Shown here piece by piece: positions 34,038 to 42,620 of a stretch of DNA of 64,000 nucleotides. The notes below the pieces were generated by a model. That model was not told where the DNA came from and searched no databases. It saw only the letters and a program-made list of their open reading frames with translations. Source of the stretch: an uncultured Bacilli bacterium (GTDB lineage: Bacteria; Bacillota_I; Bacilli_A; RF39; UBA660); the NCBI GenBank assembly GCA_934168205.1, contig CAKPMX010000001.1, forward strand, positions 434,001 to 498,000. The letters are read 5' to 3'. Position 1 is the first letter of the stretch, and each line of letters starts with the position of its first letter. A program made the translations under genes and the position numbers.

Positions 34038-35086
34038 ATATTAAAGAAAAAATAATAGAAATTTGTAATGCCTCAGCTCCGCTAACTGAAGCTGATCTAA
34101 AAATGTTAGAAGCTTATTTACAAGAAACATATCTTACCAAAGATTATTCAATAAAAGTTATACATACTGATCAATCTTTTGATATGAGTTTTCGTGATAA
34201 TGAATTTGTAATTAATCATAAAAAATATTTAGACGAATGGAAAGAAAATGGTAATCTACAAAATGTTTTTTCCTTTTTTAAATCGTTTTTTCATGAATAT
34301 ATTCACGCTTTAAGATATAAAAATTGGCAAAAAAACGGACTTGATGAATACGTTAACTTCACAATTAACACCATTTTCTTTCAAACTTATTTTCAAAGTA
34401 AAGGTTTTGATTTCTATAGTGCAAACTATTCTTATGCTTTAGTAGAAACAGAAGCAGAAGTTAAGTCGGCACAATTGTTTTTATCTGAGATCACTTCTGG
34501 CGAACTTCCAATGTTTGATGCACCAGAATTTAAGGCTATATTAGTAAATCAAATCAATAAAAACAGAATATTAGAATTTATTAAACCATTTTTAGGAACT
34601 AAAAAATATTCTATGTATGATACTGGTGTTATAGATACAATAATTAATATTATAATGACAGAACCAAAATTCATAGATAAATTTCCAATTGTAAAGGGCG
34701 TTTTTGATACAAACAGTGATTTGATAGATATGTTACTGCAATATGAAAAAGAGCCATTAACATTACGCAAATATTTAATTGTATACTTATGTGAAGAAAA
34801 AATATATACTAATAAAAATATCACAGAGCATATAAAAAGATTGAATATCGATGAAAAGAAAAAAGTAAGAGATACTATAGATGAGATAATGAATGATGAA
34901 AAACAAAGAATTGAATATGTTGGTTCTATGAAAGCTATTGTACCAAAAACATTTGATGAAAAAAAGGCAATGGTTGTCAATGAAAGCATCAATACTCAAA
35001 TCGCTACAAGAAAAGAAAGAGTTACTAATATGACTGAATTTTTTGGAATTGTATCTAGTTTTATTAATTCTGGTGAAAAAAATTAA
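34031..35086 (+). CDS. Putative HExxH zinc metalloprotease, unknown family
   Basis: A 351-residue protein without signal peptide. HEYIH at residues 88-92 in FFKSFFHEYIHALRY is a zincin-type HExxH motif in a helix context, and YALVETEAEV (135-144) about 45 residues later could supply the third (Glu) ligand. The rest is helical and charged and I do not recognise it. An AAGGAG site precedes the ATG. It lies in the decayed accessory stretch, so its partner or target may be mobile-element related. Intact length suggests it is still functional. Confidence 0.65.
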   Translation: MVNIKEKIIEICNASAPLTEADLKMLEAYLQETYLTKDYSIKVIHTDQSFDMSFRDNEFVINHKKYLDEWKENGNLQNVFSFFKSFFHEYIHALRYKNWQKNGLDEYVNFTINTIFFQTYFQSKGFDFYSANYSYALVETEAEVKSAQLFLSEITSGELPMFDAPEFKAILVNQINKNRILEFIKPFLGTKKYSMYDTGVIDTIINIIMTEPKFIDKFPIVKGVFDTNSDLIDMLLQYEKEPLTLRKYLIVYLCEEKIYTNKNITEHIKRLNIDEKKKVRDTIDEIMNDEKQRIEYVGSMKAIVPKTFDEKKAMVVNESINTQIATRKERVTNMTEFFGIVSSFINSGEKN

Positions 35087-35148
35087 AACATAACAATGAT
35101 GTGCTATTATTTTAAATAGGAATAGATTTTAATAGAAGGAGTTATAAA

Positions 35149-35376
35149 ATGATAGGAATAGCCGTAGCAGCAACAAGAGAATGGGCAGCAATTGCCTATA
35201 CTTGTAAGGCAAACAATGTTGAATGCATCATTATAAAAGGAATATCGGATTTTCCAAGTAATGAGGAAAAATCGGATGCAAAACAATCTAATGATGAACA
35301 ACTAGATGTATTTATAACTAATACACCTATAGTTATGAAAAAAATTTGTACTGATTATTTATGCAAGTTCATATAA
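35149..35376 (+). pseudogene. Remnant of 5'-methylthioadenosine/SAH nucleosidase
   Basis: The 75-residue frame reads MIGIAVAATREWAAIAYTC, then KANNVECIIIKGISDFP. This is the C-terminal active-site block of MTA/SAH nucleosidases (E-x-A-A-IA and KGISD), joined directly to a start-like MIGIA. About 150 residues of the family's middle are missing, consistent with an internal deletion. The ribosome site AGAAGGAG is kept. It cannot form the full nucleoside phosphorylase fold. Confidence 0.7.
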
Positions 35377-35699
35377 TTACATATTTCATGATTGTTGACA
35401 GCAAAAAATAGAGTGTATCATCTAGATAGATTCTGTTTTTTATATAGTTGTTGAAATGACATTGGTGTGCTATAATTATGAAAAACTCTTGAAACAAAAA
35501 CTATAAAATGCACTGACTATAAAAAAATAAGTATGCTTATATCGACATACTCGAATTTTTTGAAAAAGATCATACTAATTTAAGCAACCAAACTAATAAA
35601 TTGTTTAATTAAATACATAAAATTATTAAGGAGGGATTAATAAAAAAACGGTATAAAATAATTAAAAAGTGCAAAAAATAATGATTTTAGGAGGTTACT
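35377..35699 (+). other. Non-coding leader region before the methyltransferase gene
   Basis: This 323-bp gap holds a good promoter (TTGTTG at 35448-35453, 17 bp, TG-extended TATAAT at 35471-35476), so the methyltransferase mRNA has a leader of about 215 bases. Inside it AGTATG/CATACT (35530-35535 and 35546-35551) plus a T run form a weak hairpin. A perfect AAGGAGGG at 35628-35635 is followed by ATA instead of ATG and a 13-codon basic frame, possibly a dead small ORF. Confidence 0.5.
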
Positions 35700-36458
35700 A
35701 TGAGACAAAATATTTATGATGACGAGAAATTTTCAAAAAAATATGATGAACTAAGAGAAGGACAAAAAGGATTAAATGCTAATGACTTGATAGAAATTCC
35801 AGCATTTAGACGTATGATGCCAGAGGTTAAAGACAAAAAAATATTAGATTTAGGCTGTGGATATGGAGAAAGTGATAAATATTACAAGAAACTAGGTGCA
35901 AAAAGCGTTCTTGGGGTAGATATCTCTGAACATATGATAGAAATAGCTAATAAAACTAACAAGACAAATGGTGTAGAATATGAAGTAATGGCAATGGAAG
36001 ACATAAGTCAAATTAATGATAAGTTCGATATAATAATGTCGTCACTAGCATTCCATTATCTAAAAGATTACACTCAATTGGTAAAAGATATTTATAATCT
36101 ACTAAATGACAATGGATACTTAGTATTTTCACAGGAACATCCATTTACAACATGTACAAAATATACAGAGAATGTTAAAAAAGGTCATACAGTTATTGAT
36201 AACAAATACTTTGGTCTATTTTCAGACTATAACAGACCAGGTATAAGAACAAATTACTGGTTTGATGCAGACGTAATAAAATATCATAGAACCTTCACCG
36301 AAGTAATTAACACACTTGTCCAAAATGGTTTCACTATTGAAGAAATTGAAGAGCCTGTTGCTAGCGAAGAAGCAGTAAACAAAAATCCAAAATACATAAA
36401 TCAATTAGACAGACCGTTATTTTTAATTGTTAAAGCTAAGAAAATAACGAAAAAATAA
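35700..36458 (+). CDS. Class I SAM-dependent methyltransferase
   Basis: Small-molecule or tRNA-type methyltransferase of 252 residues. Motif I is ILDLGCGYGESDKYY, the acidic loop VLGVDISEHMIEIA, and motif IV-like IIMSSLAFHYLKD, all of the UbiE/YjhP-like type. The substrate cannot be read from the sequence. An AGGAGG site precedes the ATG, after a long leader with its own promoter. Confidence 0.88.
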   Translation: MRQNIYDDEKFSKKYDELREGQKGLNANDLIEIPAFRRMMPEVKDKKILDLGCGYGESDKYYKKLGAKSVLGVDISEHMIEIANKTNKTNGVEYEVMAMEDISQINDKFDIIMSSLAFHYLKDYTQLVKDIYNLLNDNGYLVFSQEHPFTTCTKYTENVKKGHTVIDNKYFGLFSDYNRPGIRTNYWFDADVIKYHRTFTEVINTLVQNGFTIEEIEEPVASEEAVNKNPKYINQLDRPLFLIVKAKKITKK

Positions 36459-36522
36459 CATATACATGTGCTAAAAAATGCACGTATGTTCAATAATAAT
36501 CAATACAAAGGAGAAAATAATC

Positions 36523-37638
36523 ATGACAGTAAAAAATAATTACAATGAATGTTTAACAAATTTAGCTTGTTCTATCAGAAAGTACTTTGATTTGGAATGC
36601 AAGCATAATACCATTGATTATATTGATAAAATATTAACTGAAAACAAACCTAAAAACGTAGTAACTATACTATGTGACGGTATGGGCTCAAATATTATAG
36701 ATAGAGTTTTAGAACCAGATAGTTTTCTTATAAAACACAGACTTAAACCCATAACAACAGTTTTTCCCGCAACAACAGTAGCCGCAACAACTTCTATGAT
36801 GACAGGGCTTAATCCTGTTGAAACAGGTATGCTTGGTTGGGATATGTATTATAAAGATATAGATAAAACCATTACAACATTTTTGAATTCGGCAAAAGAA
36901 GACGAAGAACATAAGCCGTTACCAGAGGCACGTGAATACAACAAGAAACATATGATTACAAAATCGATTATGGAAGAAATAAATGAAAAAGGAACTGATT
37001 CTGGATATATACTATTTCCTTTTGGCCTAGATCCATACAAGGATATTAATGATATGTACGCCAAAATAGAATCACTATGCAATAATCCTGGTAAAAAATA
37101 TATTTATGCTTATGATACAGAACCAGATCATACTATGCATGAACTTGGCTGTGATACTGACGAAGTAAAAGAAATAATAAAAAATATAAACAAAAAAGTA
37201 GAAGAGCTAAGTCATAAATTAAAGGATACAATAATATTTGTTGTTGCGGACCATGGACATAAAAATGTAGAAAATATAATGCTTAAAGATTATCCTGATA
37301 TAGTAGAATGTCTAGAAAGAAACACATCATTAGAACCTAGAGCTGTTAACTTCTTTATAAAGGATAATAAAAAAGAAGAATTCCCAGAAATATTTAATAA
37401 ATATTTTAAAAATGACTTTGATTTATACACTAAAGAAGATGTTATAAATTCTAAACTGTTTGGTACTGGTGAAGAAAATGAAGTCTTTAGAGACATATTA
37501 GGTGATTACCTAGCAATTGCCAAAACTGATAAGACATTATTATACATTGGCGCAGAAGTATTAAAATCACAACATGCAGGATATACAGATGATGAGGTTT
37601 TAGTACCTTTAATCATAATAAATACGGATGAAATTTAA
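36523..37638 (+). CDS. Alkaline-phosphatase-superfamily phosphodiesterase/nucleotide pyrophosphatase
   Basis: This 371-residue protein is of the type I phosphodiesterase/NPP group. It has the metal-binding Asp in VVTILCDGMGSN, the nucleophile Thr region TTVFPATTVAATTSMMTG, HELG, VADHGHKN and a late SQHAGYTDDE. No signal peptide is visible, so it is likely cytosolic. I chose the ATG at 36523 behind AAAGGAG; an upstream ATG at 36478 adds 15 residues without a ribosome site. It may share the transcript of the methyltransferase. Confidence 0.85.
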   Translation: MTVKNNYNECLTNLACSIRKYFDLECKHNTIDYIDKILTENKPKNVVTILCDGMGSNIIDRVLEPDSFLIKHRLKPITTVFPATTVAATTSMMTGLNPVETGMLGWDMYYKDIDKTITTFLNSAKEDEEHKPLPEAREYNKKHMITKSIMEEINEKGTDSGYILFPFGLDPYKDINDMYAKIESLCNNPGKKYIYAYDTEPDHTMHELGCDTDEVKEIIKNINKKVEELSHKLKDTIIFVVADHGHKNVENIMLKDYPDIVECLERNTSLEPRAVNFFIKDNKKEEFPEIFNKYFKNDFDLYTKEDVINSKLFGTGEENEVFRDILGDYLAIAKTDKTLLYIGAEVLKSQHAGYTDDEVLVPLIIINTDEI

Positions 37639-37653
37639 ATTTCATCTTTTTTT
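37627..37653 (+). terminator. Intrinsic terminator overlapping the phosphodiesterase stop
   Basis: GATGAAATTT and AAATTTCATC form a perfect self-complementary stretch (37627-37646) followed by TTTTTTT. The TAA stop is at its centre. Confidence 0.82.
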
Positions 37654-37679
37654 GAATAATCGTAAAATTACAGTATAAT
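37652..37679 (+). promoter_or_regulatory. Promoter of the GNAT gene
   Basis: TTGAAT (37652-37657), 16 bp, TATAAT (37674-37679). It begins within the T run of the preceding terminator. Confidence 0.62.
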
Positions 37680-37716
37680 AATTATAGAAACTAAAAACAG
37701 AAAGTAGGCGTTATAT

Positions 37717-38322
37717 ATGGAAAAGTTTTATTTAGAAAGACCATCACTGAAAAGAAAAGATGAAATAATTGAGTATATCAATGAATTTGTAGAGTATAAT
37801 TCTGAGATAAATGGAACTGGCGGGTTAGATAAAATTATAGAAGGATACACCTTTGAACAAGCCCTTGCAAGATGCTTAAGTATGGAAAATGAAGACTATG
37901 CTAAAAAGATAAATCGTTGCCAAAGTAAAACATTTTTACTAATTAGAGAAAACGATAATAGAATTGTTGGAACTATCAATGTTAGATGGAATTTAACAGA
38001 GGCTATGAAACAGTTTGGCGGAAATATAGGATATGGAATAAGACCAACAGAAAGAAGAAAAGGTTATAATAAGATTAATTTATATTTAGGAATGCAAGAA
38101 GCTCAAAAGCTTGGACTAGACAGAGTAATGCTAGATTGTGATGTAAATAACCTTGGTTCAGATAGAACTTTGAAAGCACTTGATGGAGTATTAGAAAGAA
38201 CAGAAGTTGATCCAGAAGATAACACCTTAACTAATGTCTACTGGTTTGATGTTGATAATTGCCTTGAAAAACACAAAGATACATATGAACCTTTTATTTC
38301 AAAAAGTAACTTTAAAAAGTAA
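37717..38322 (+). CDS. GNAT-family N-acetyltransferase
   Basis: This 201-residue acetyl-CoA-dependent acyltransferase has the core strand IVGTINVRWN, the acetyl-CoA loop IGYGIRPTERRKGY and a following VMLDCDVNN strand. The layout matches RimJ/YjaB-like small GNAT enzymes of gut Firmicutes. Substrate unknown. It has its own promoter and is a monocistronic unit. Confidence 0.85.
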   Translation: MEKFYLERPSLKRKDEIIEYINEFVEYNSEINGTGGLDKIIEGYTFEQALARCLSMENEDYAKKINRCQSKTFLLIRENDNRIVGTINVRWNLTEAMKQFGGNIGYGIRPTERRKGYNKINLYLGMQEAQKLGLDRVMLDCDVNNLGSDRTLKALDGVLERTEVDPEDNTLTNVYWFDVDNCLEKHKDTYEPFISKSNFKK

Positions 38323-38824
38323 AAGAAAGAAATAATAGTCAAAAACAAATAAAATATGAATAGTGCTTAAAAATAATTAATAAATTAAGATTTAACGAAA
38401 AAAGTGTTGGACAGTAGTTTCTAAAGGAATTATAGTTTTTCTATTTGTTGTAACATTAAATTGTTGAGTTGACACTGAATATCTTACACCATATGCACTA
38501 AGTCCGTTTAGCTCACCTTTAGGTACTATCTCTCCTCAAGGACTAGTTGGCCAAATGATACGGCATATACCTAATTCCCTCAATTTTTTTCTTATCAATA
38601 TATTTTCTTTAATATCACCAAAATTATCGCAGTTCCTCATAATTACCCATGCCATTACTATAATATATGTAACGATAAATAAATCAAGTATTTAAAAAGA
38701 CCGCCAAAACATCAAAGTACCATCTATTAAAATTCTTAAAACATAAAAATCATATCTTTTTCTGTCGTTAAATGGTATACTCTAAATAGATAATATTAAA
38801 ATTAATTAAGAAGGTTGTTGAAAT
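38323..38824. other. 502-bp gap with a minus-strand gene remnant
   Basis: No intact gene. The left half contains a minus-strand coding-like frame (separate entry). The right end (38660-38824) is plain AT-rich sequence with a TATACT-like -10 near 38776 that could start the 38825 operon. Confidence 0.5.
38392..38655 (-). pseudogene. Possible minus-strand pseudogene split by one TGA
   Basis: From an ATG at 38655 one frame encodes 39 residues (MAWVIMRNCDNFGDIKEN..., ending IIWPTSP), a TGA, then 47 residues in the same frame (GEIVPKGELNGLSAYGVRYS...) to a TAA. The composition looks protein-like, and both parts have similar codon use. I recognise no family. Because TGA is a normal stop elsewhere, this is more likely a nonsense mutation than recoding. 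Confidence 0.35.
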
Positions 38825-40504
38825 ATGAAAAAAAAATCTCCTGCTAATAGAACTACTGTTATAATTGTAACTGGTATATTCTTTATCTTAATGTTTTCCG
38901 GTGAAAATTTAGCATATGGAATTATTTTATTAATGCCATGTATAGCGGTTTTGATAATTGTAAAGTTTGCTACTATGTTAAAGGAAAAAATTTCCTCATC
39001 CGCCACACCAGTTGACCCAGTACCAACTACAAATTTTATTGATAACTTTGTAAAATGTCCTAAATGTAATGTTTCGGTTAAAGCCGGAGACAAGTTCTGT
39101 GGCTCTTGTGGCACTCCGATTCCTGAGAAAAAATATGTAACTGTAGCAGACTATGACCCAATTCTTAAATTCAGTGAAAACATTATTTTGGACGAATTTA
39201 TTGCTAGAGAATTAGGTAAAGCTCAAATAGATCCAAATACAGAACTACTACCATTTGAGGTGTTAAAGAAAAGAAAAGTTTTATCAGCTATATTTTCTGC
39301 GTTATTATTTATACTTGTATCAATGATTTTCTTTCATTTTCCAATACTTACATATGGCATTGGAATACTTATCTTAATCGTTTTCTATAATAAAACTAAA
39401 AAATACAACATAATAAAATACTTATCTAAAGAAATTAAGGCAAGACCCAATGAAAAAATATCAAATATAGTTATGAATACAAAAAATCAACTTACCGTTG
39501 ATAATCAAAAAACAACAAGAACCATAATGAATATTGTTGCGGTTTTCCTACCTTTAATAATATTTATGACTCCTCATATAATGTATGAAGAGACAACCAT
39601 TGGCTATAGTGTTAGATTTTATACATTTGGTCTAACTAATATGTCGAATGCAACAATACCTTCCACACATAATGGAAAAGACGTAGTCAGTTTACGTGGA
39701 AATACTTTTTCAAATATGCCATTTTTAAAATCAGTAACCTTGCCAGACACAATAAAAGAAATAAGAGGACAAGCATTTAAAAATGATTTCAATCTTGTTA
39801 ATGTAAATATTCCTAAGAATCTTGAATATTTAGGTGGCGGTGCATTTTATAATTGTACGTCTATAACTTCAATAACTTTACCAGATACATTAACATTTCT
39901 GGGTGGTGAATCATTTAAAAATGCCAGTTCATTAGAAACTATAAAATTATCTGAAAACATCACAGAAATAAGAGGAAATTCATTTGAAGAGTGTACGTCT
40001 TTAAAAGAAATTACAATACCAGATAAGGTTACAAGAATAGGTGGACATGCATTTTATGGTGCTAAATCATTAAATAAAGTTACACTTACTGAAAATAGTC
40101 AATTAAATGAAATTGGTTCATCTGCTTTTAGACAATGTGAAAGCCTATATTCTATAACGATTCCAAGAAATACATCCGTAAATGAAAGAGCTTTTAAAGA
40201 AAGTCCAACTCATATTTATTATTTTGGGTTAGGAACTAAAAGCCAATTTATATATGTATCATCAGAAGATCAAGCTACCATAATAGAAACAGCCAATTTT
40301 GGTAATGTTTATGTCCAAGTTGATAGTGTACAATACACTAGTTATGACAATTGGAAAGTTCAGTTAAAGCTTACAGGAGGGTTAAATGAAAACGTAGGTT
40401 TTGACAATTATTATAACGCGGCTTTAGTAAAAACAAATTTCAACATTAAAATATTAAGTTGTAATCCAAATGGAAAAGTTGAAATTGAAATAACTTATAA
40501 CTAG
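38825..40504 (+). CDS. Membrane protein with zinc ribbon and BspA-type leucine-rich repeats
   Basis: 559 residues in this order: two N-terminal membrane helices (about 10-50), a zinc ribbon CPKC...CGSCG (about 78-97), two more helices (about 152-196), a further helix (about 236-255), then seven or so BspA/TpLRR repeats (about 275-460; phrases such as SITLPDTLTFLGGESF and EITIPDKVTRIGGHAF), and a C-terminal beta region. The LRR part is probably extracytoplasmic and could bind a ligand. First gene of a five-gene operon, 8 bp before the radical SAM gene. Function unknown. Confidence 0.8.
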   Translation: MKKKSPANRTTVIIVTGIFFILMFSGENLAYGIILLMPCIAVLIIVKFATMLKEKISSSATPVDPVPTTNFIDNFVKCPKCNVSVKAGDKFCGSCGTPIPEKKYVTVADYDPILKFSENIILDEFIARELGKAQIDPNTELLPFEVLKKRKVLSAIFSALLFILVSMIFFHFPILTYGIGILILIVFYNKTKKYNIIKYLSKEIKARPNEKISNIVMNTKNQLTVDNQKTTRTIMNIVAVFLPLIIFMTPHIMYEETTIGYSVRFYTFGLTNMSNATIPSTHNGKDVVSLRGNTFSNMPFLKSVTLPDTIKEIRGQAFKNDFNLVNVNIPKNLEYLGGGAFYNCTSITSITLPDTLTFLGGESFKNASSLETIKLSENITEIRGNSFEECTSLKEITIPDKVTRIGGHAFYGAKSLNKVTLTENSQLNEIGSSAFRQCESLYSITIPRNTSVNERAFKESPTHIYYFGLGTKSQFIYVSSEDQATIIETANFGNVYVQVDSVQYTSYDNWKVQLKLTGGLNENVGFDNYYNAALVKTNFNIKILSCNPNGKVEIEITYN

Positions 40505-40512
40505 GAGCAAAT

Positions 40513-42264
40513 ATGGAACAAAATATAAAGTACATACATTTATTATACGTGCCAACAATGGCTTGTAATATGTGTTGTAAATACTGCTACTTAGAAGAAA
40601 ATACAAAAGATGAAAAAACAAATCATCAAGCGGTAGATACATTAAAATATGCCATTAACAAATTCAAAGAATCTAATGTCTATCCTTTCAATATCTCACT
40701 ACACGGTGGAGAAGTAACAACATTAGACAAAAAAACATTTCATGACTTAATAGAATACATTGCTAATTATTATAAAGAAAATAAAAAAATAATAACTGAT
40801 GCTGGCTTTAAATTAGGTAATCCCCATATTAAAACTAATATGTATAATTTGGAAAAGCACATTGATACTATCAAAGAATTCAATGTATCAGTTTCTGGAA
40901 GTTTAGATTTACCATTTATATTACATGATGAATATCGTGTTACGAAAGGAAATCAAAAAACATTAAATAAAATACTTGAAAACATTAATCTTATGAAAGA
41001 TATACCAAATAAGAAAAAAGTTTCCTCAACAATATTTAAGGAACATTATAATCATATTGATGAAATTATAAAAGACATTAAATATCTTCACAAAAATACT
41101 TGCCTAGATATGAATGACTTTAACTTTATGATAGGCTTTGACTATAACTCTAATGGTATTTTGCACCATATGACTGAAGAAGAACAAGTGGATTTCTATA
41201 AAAAAATGCGTGAAGAATTTGATGGTACTGACTTAGATTATGGAGTTTCTGGTCCTTGGTTTGATGAATTCGGTCCAGAGTACTGTACTAATTGTGATAA
41301 CTGTGGAGAAAAATTCTTTTTACTAGAAAAAAATGGGGATATATATTCTTGCGTAAGAGGACAAAAAAATAAAGACTATTATTATGGCAACATATACACA
41401 GATTCTGTGGAAAAAATATTATTAACTGCTAAAAATAAAATATTTCTAAATCACAACAAGTTACCATTCAATGATGAATGTGAAAAATGTCAATACTTAT
41501 ACCTATGTAAGACGGGCTGTCCATTTGTTAAAAACACTTATAATTCTAATAAAAGTTATACTTGTAAACTTCAACAAGAACTATACAAAGACCGTAACTA
41601 CCAAAAAGATGAGTATAATGATGAAACTGTCTACAATTATCTTTTAAAAATGCGTATGACTGATATAACCAAGTATATTCCTAATAGAAAATCAATTGAT
41701 TATCCATCATTAGAAGAAATAATTTCCAAAGATGAAAAATTAAAATATATTTATAGTGATGACGCTTTTATTCTTGAATTAGATGGCATAGAGTATAAGT
41801 TATCATCTCAAATAACAAAGAAAATCAATGACATAATTTACCTAACCAAAAAAAGTAAAGTAACAATTCATATGAAAAAACATATCATTCAAGAACAATG
41901 CGATTATCCAGAAAATAATTCTTTATATATTATGTTACTATCAGGAAACCTAGTCACATATGGTGATGAAAATAGAACTAAGCAACGACATATCGCAACT
42001 CTTCAAGTATATAAAGGTGTTTTAGATGAACAAAAATCAATAAAAAAAGATTATTATTCATATGACATCACAAATCTTTTTAAAGAATATAAAAATAGTT
42101 TTTCCAATGACAATACAAATAATATTTTCTTTACAACTTGTGCTTTAAGAGATTATCATTATTTAAAACAAAAAGAAAATGCCTACTATCACATACAAGC
42201 TATAAATTTACCATTTCAAAATATAGAATTCTACTATATAGATAAGGAGCTAAAAAATGAATAA
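40513..42264 (+). CDS. Radical SAM/SPASM peptide-modifying enzyme
   Basis: 583 residues. The radical SAM cluster motif is CNMCCKYC with C18, C22 and C25 (CxxxCxxC). A SPASM-type region follows (about 256-350) with CTNCDNCG, SCVRGQ and CEKCQYLYLCKTGC, giving cysteines for auxiliary Fe-S clusters. A C-terminal extension of about 200 residues is unlike known families I can recall. SPASM enzymes mostly modify ribosomal peptides or sulfatases. No sulfatase is nearby; the next gene overlaps by 8 bp and encodes a small Asn-rich protein that is the obvious substrate candidate. Confidence 0.88.
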   Translation: MEQNIKYIHLLYVPTMACNMCCKYCYLEENTKDEKTNHQAVDTLKYAINKFKESNVYPFNISLHGGEVTTLDKKTFHDLIEYIANYYKENKKIITDAGFKLGNPHIKTNMYNLEKHIDTIKEFNVSVSGSLDLPFILHDEYRVTKGNQKTLNKILENINLMKDIPNKKKVSSTIFKEHYNHIDEIIKDIKYLHKNTCLDMNDFNFMIGFDYNSNGILHHMTEEEQVDFYKKMREEFDGTDLDYGVSGPWFDEFGPEYCTNCDNCGEKFFLLEKNGDIYSCVRGQKNKDYYYGNIYTDSVEKILLTAKNKIFLNHNKLPFNDECEKCQYLYLCKTGCPFVKNTYNSNKSYTCKLQQELYKDRNYQKDEYNDETVYNYLLKMRMTDITKYIPNRKSIDYPSLEEIISKDEKLKYIYSDDAFILELDGIEYKLSSQITKKINDIIYLTKKSKVTIHMKKHIIQEQCDYPENNSLYIMLLSGNLVTYGDENRTKQRHIATLQVYKGVLDEQKSIKKDYYSYDITNLFKEYKNSFSNDNTNNIFFTTCALRDYHYLKQKENAYYHIQAINLPFQNIEFYYIDKELKNE

Positions 42265-42610
42265 AGAACCAGAAACATATGAAGAATTGATAAGACAAAA
42301 AAGATGTGTAGATTTAACAAGATACTATAACCTAACTGGTGAAGAATTAGAACAAATTTATCAATTTCTAGCTAATAATCCAACTGGAGAAGTTAACTGT
42401 TCAGGAAATCTTATAAAACTTATTTCTGGAAGTAACGTTACTATGATCAATTCAAATTGCATAAACAGAACTATTGATGGAATCATAATGTCAAATACCA
42501 TTTTTAATGTTATCTTGCACTATACACCATCATCATCAGGTTCATCATATGGTGGATCATCATCAAACAATAATAATAACAATAACAACAATAACAATAA
42601 TAATAGATAG
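42257..42610 (+). CDS. Small Ser/Gly/Asn-tailed protein, candidate substrate of the radical SAM enzyme
   Basis: 117 residues: an acidic N-terminal leader-like part (MNKEPETYEELIRQKRCVDL), a middle with NCSGN and NSNCINR, and a tail SSSGSSYGGSSS followed by 13 Asn and a final Arg. The Asn tract is a mix of AAC and AAT codons, so it is protein-selected rather than a pure microsatellite. The start overlaps the radical SAM gene by 8 bp behind AAGGAG. Leader-like start plus repetitive tail and a coupled radical SAM gene is the RiPP-precursor arrangement. No signal peptide. The role is inference. Confidence 0.65.
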   Translation: MNKEPETYEELIRQKRCVDLTRYYNLTGEELEQIYQFLANNPTGEVNCSGNLIKLISGSNVTMINSNCINRTIDGIIMSNTIFNVILHYTPSSSGSSYGGSSSNNNNNNNNNNNNNR

Positions 42611-42620
42611 GAGAAGAAGT

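Noticed and set aside
34549..34992. 147-codon minus-strand open frame
   Set aside because: It lies entirely antisense to the intact HExxH gene, and its composition (runs of I, F, S, L) is what AT-rich antisense gives.
38392..38655. TGA read as tryptophan (genetic code 4)
   Set aside because: Many intact genes end in TGA (19680-19682, 52600-52602, 55380-55382, 11299-11301), and prfB regulation needs TGA as a stop.
42507..42620. Longer start for the two-ribbon membrane protein
   Set aside because: The extension is a His/Ile-rich shadow of the Asn tract in another frame, and the ATG at 42621 has its own ribosome site.
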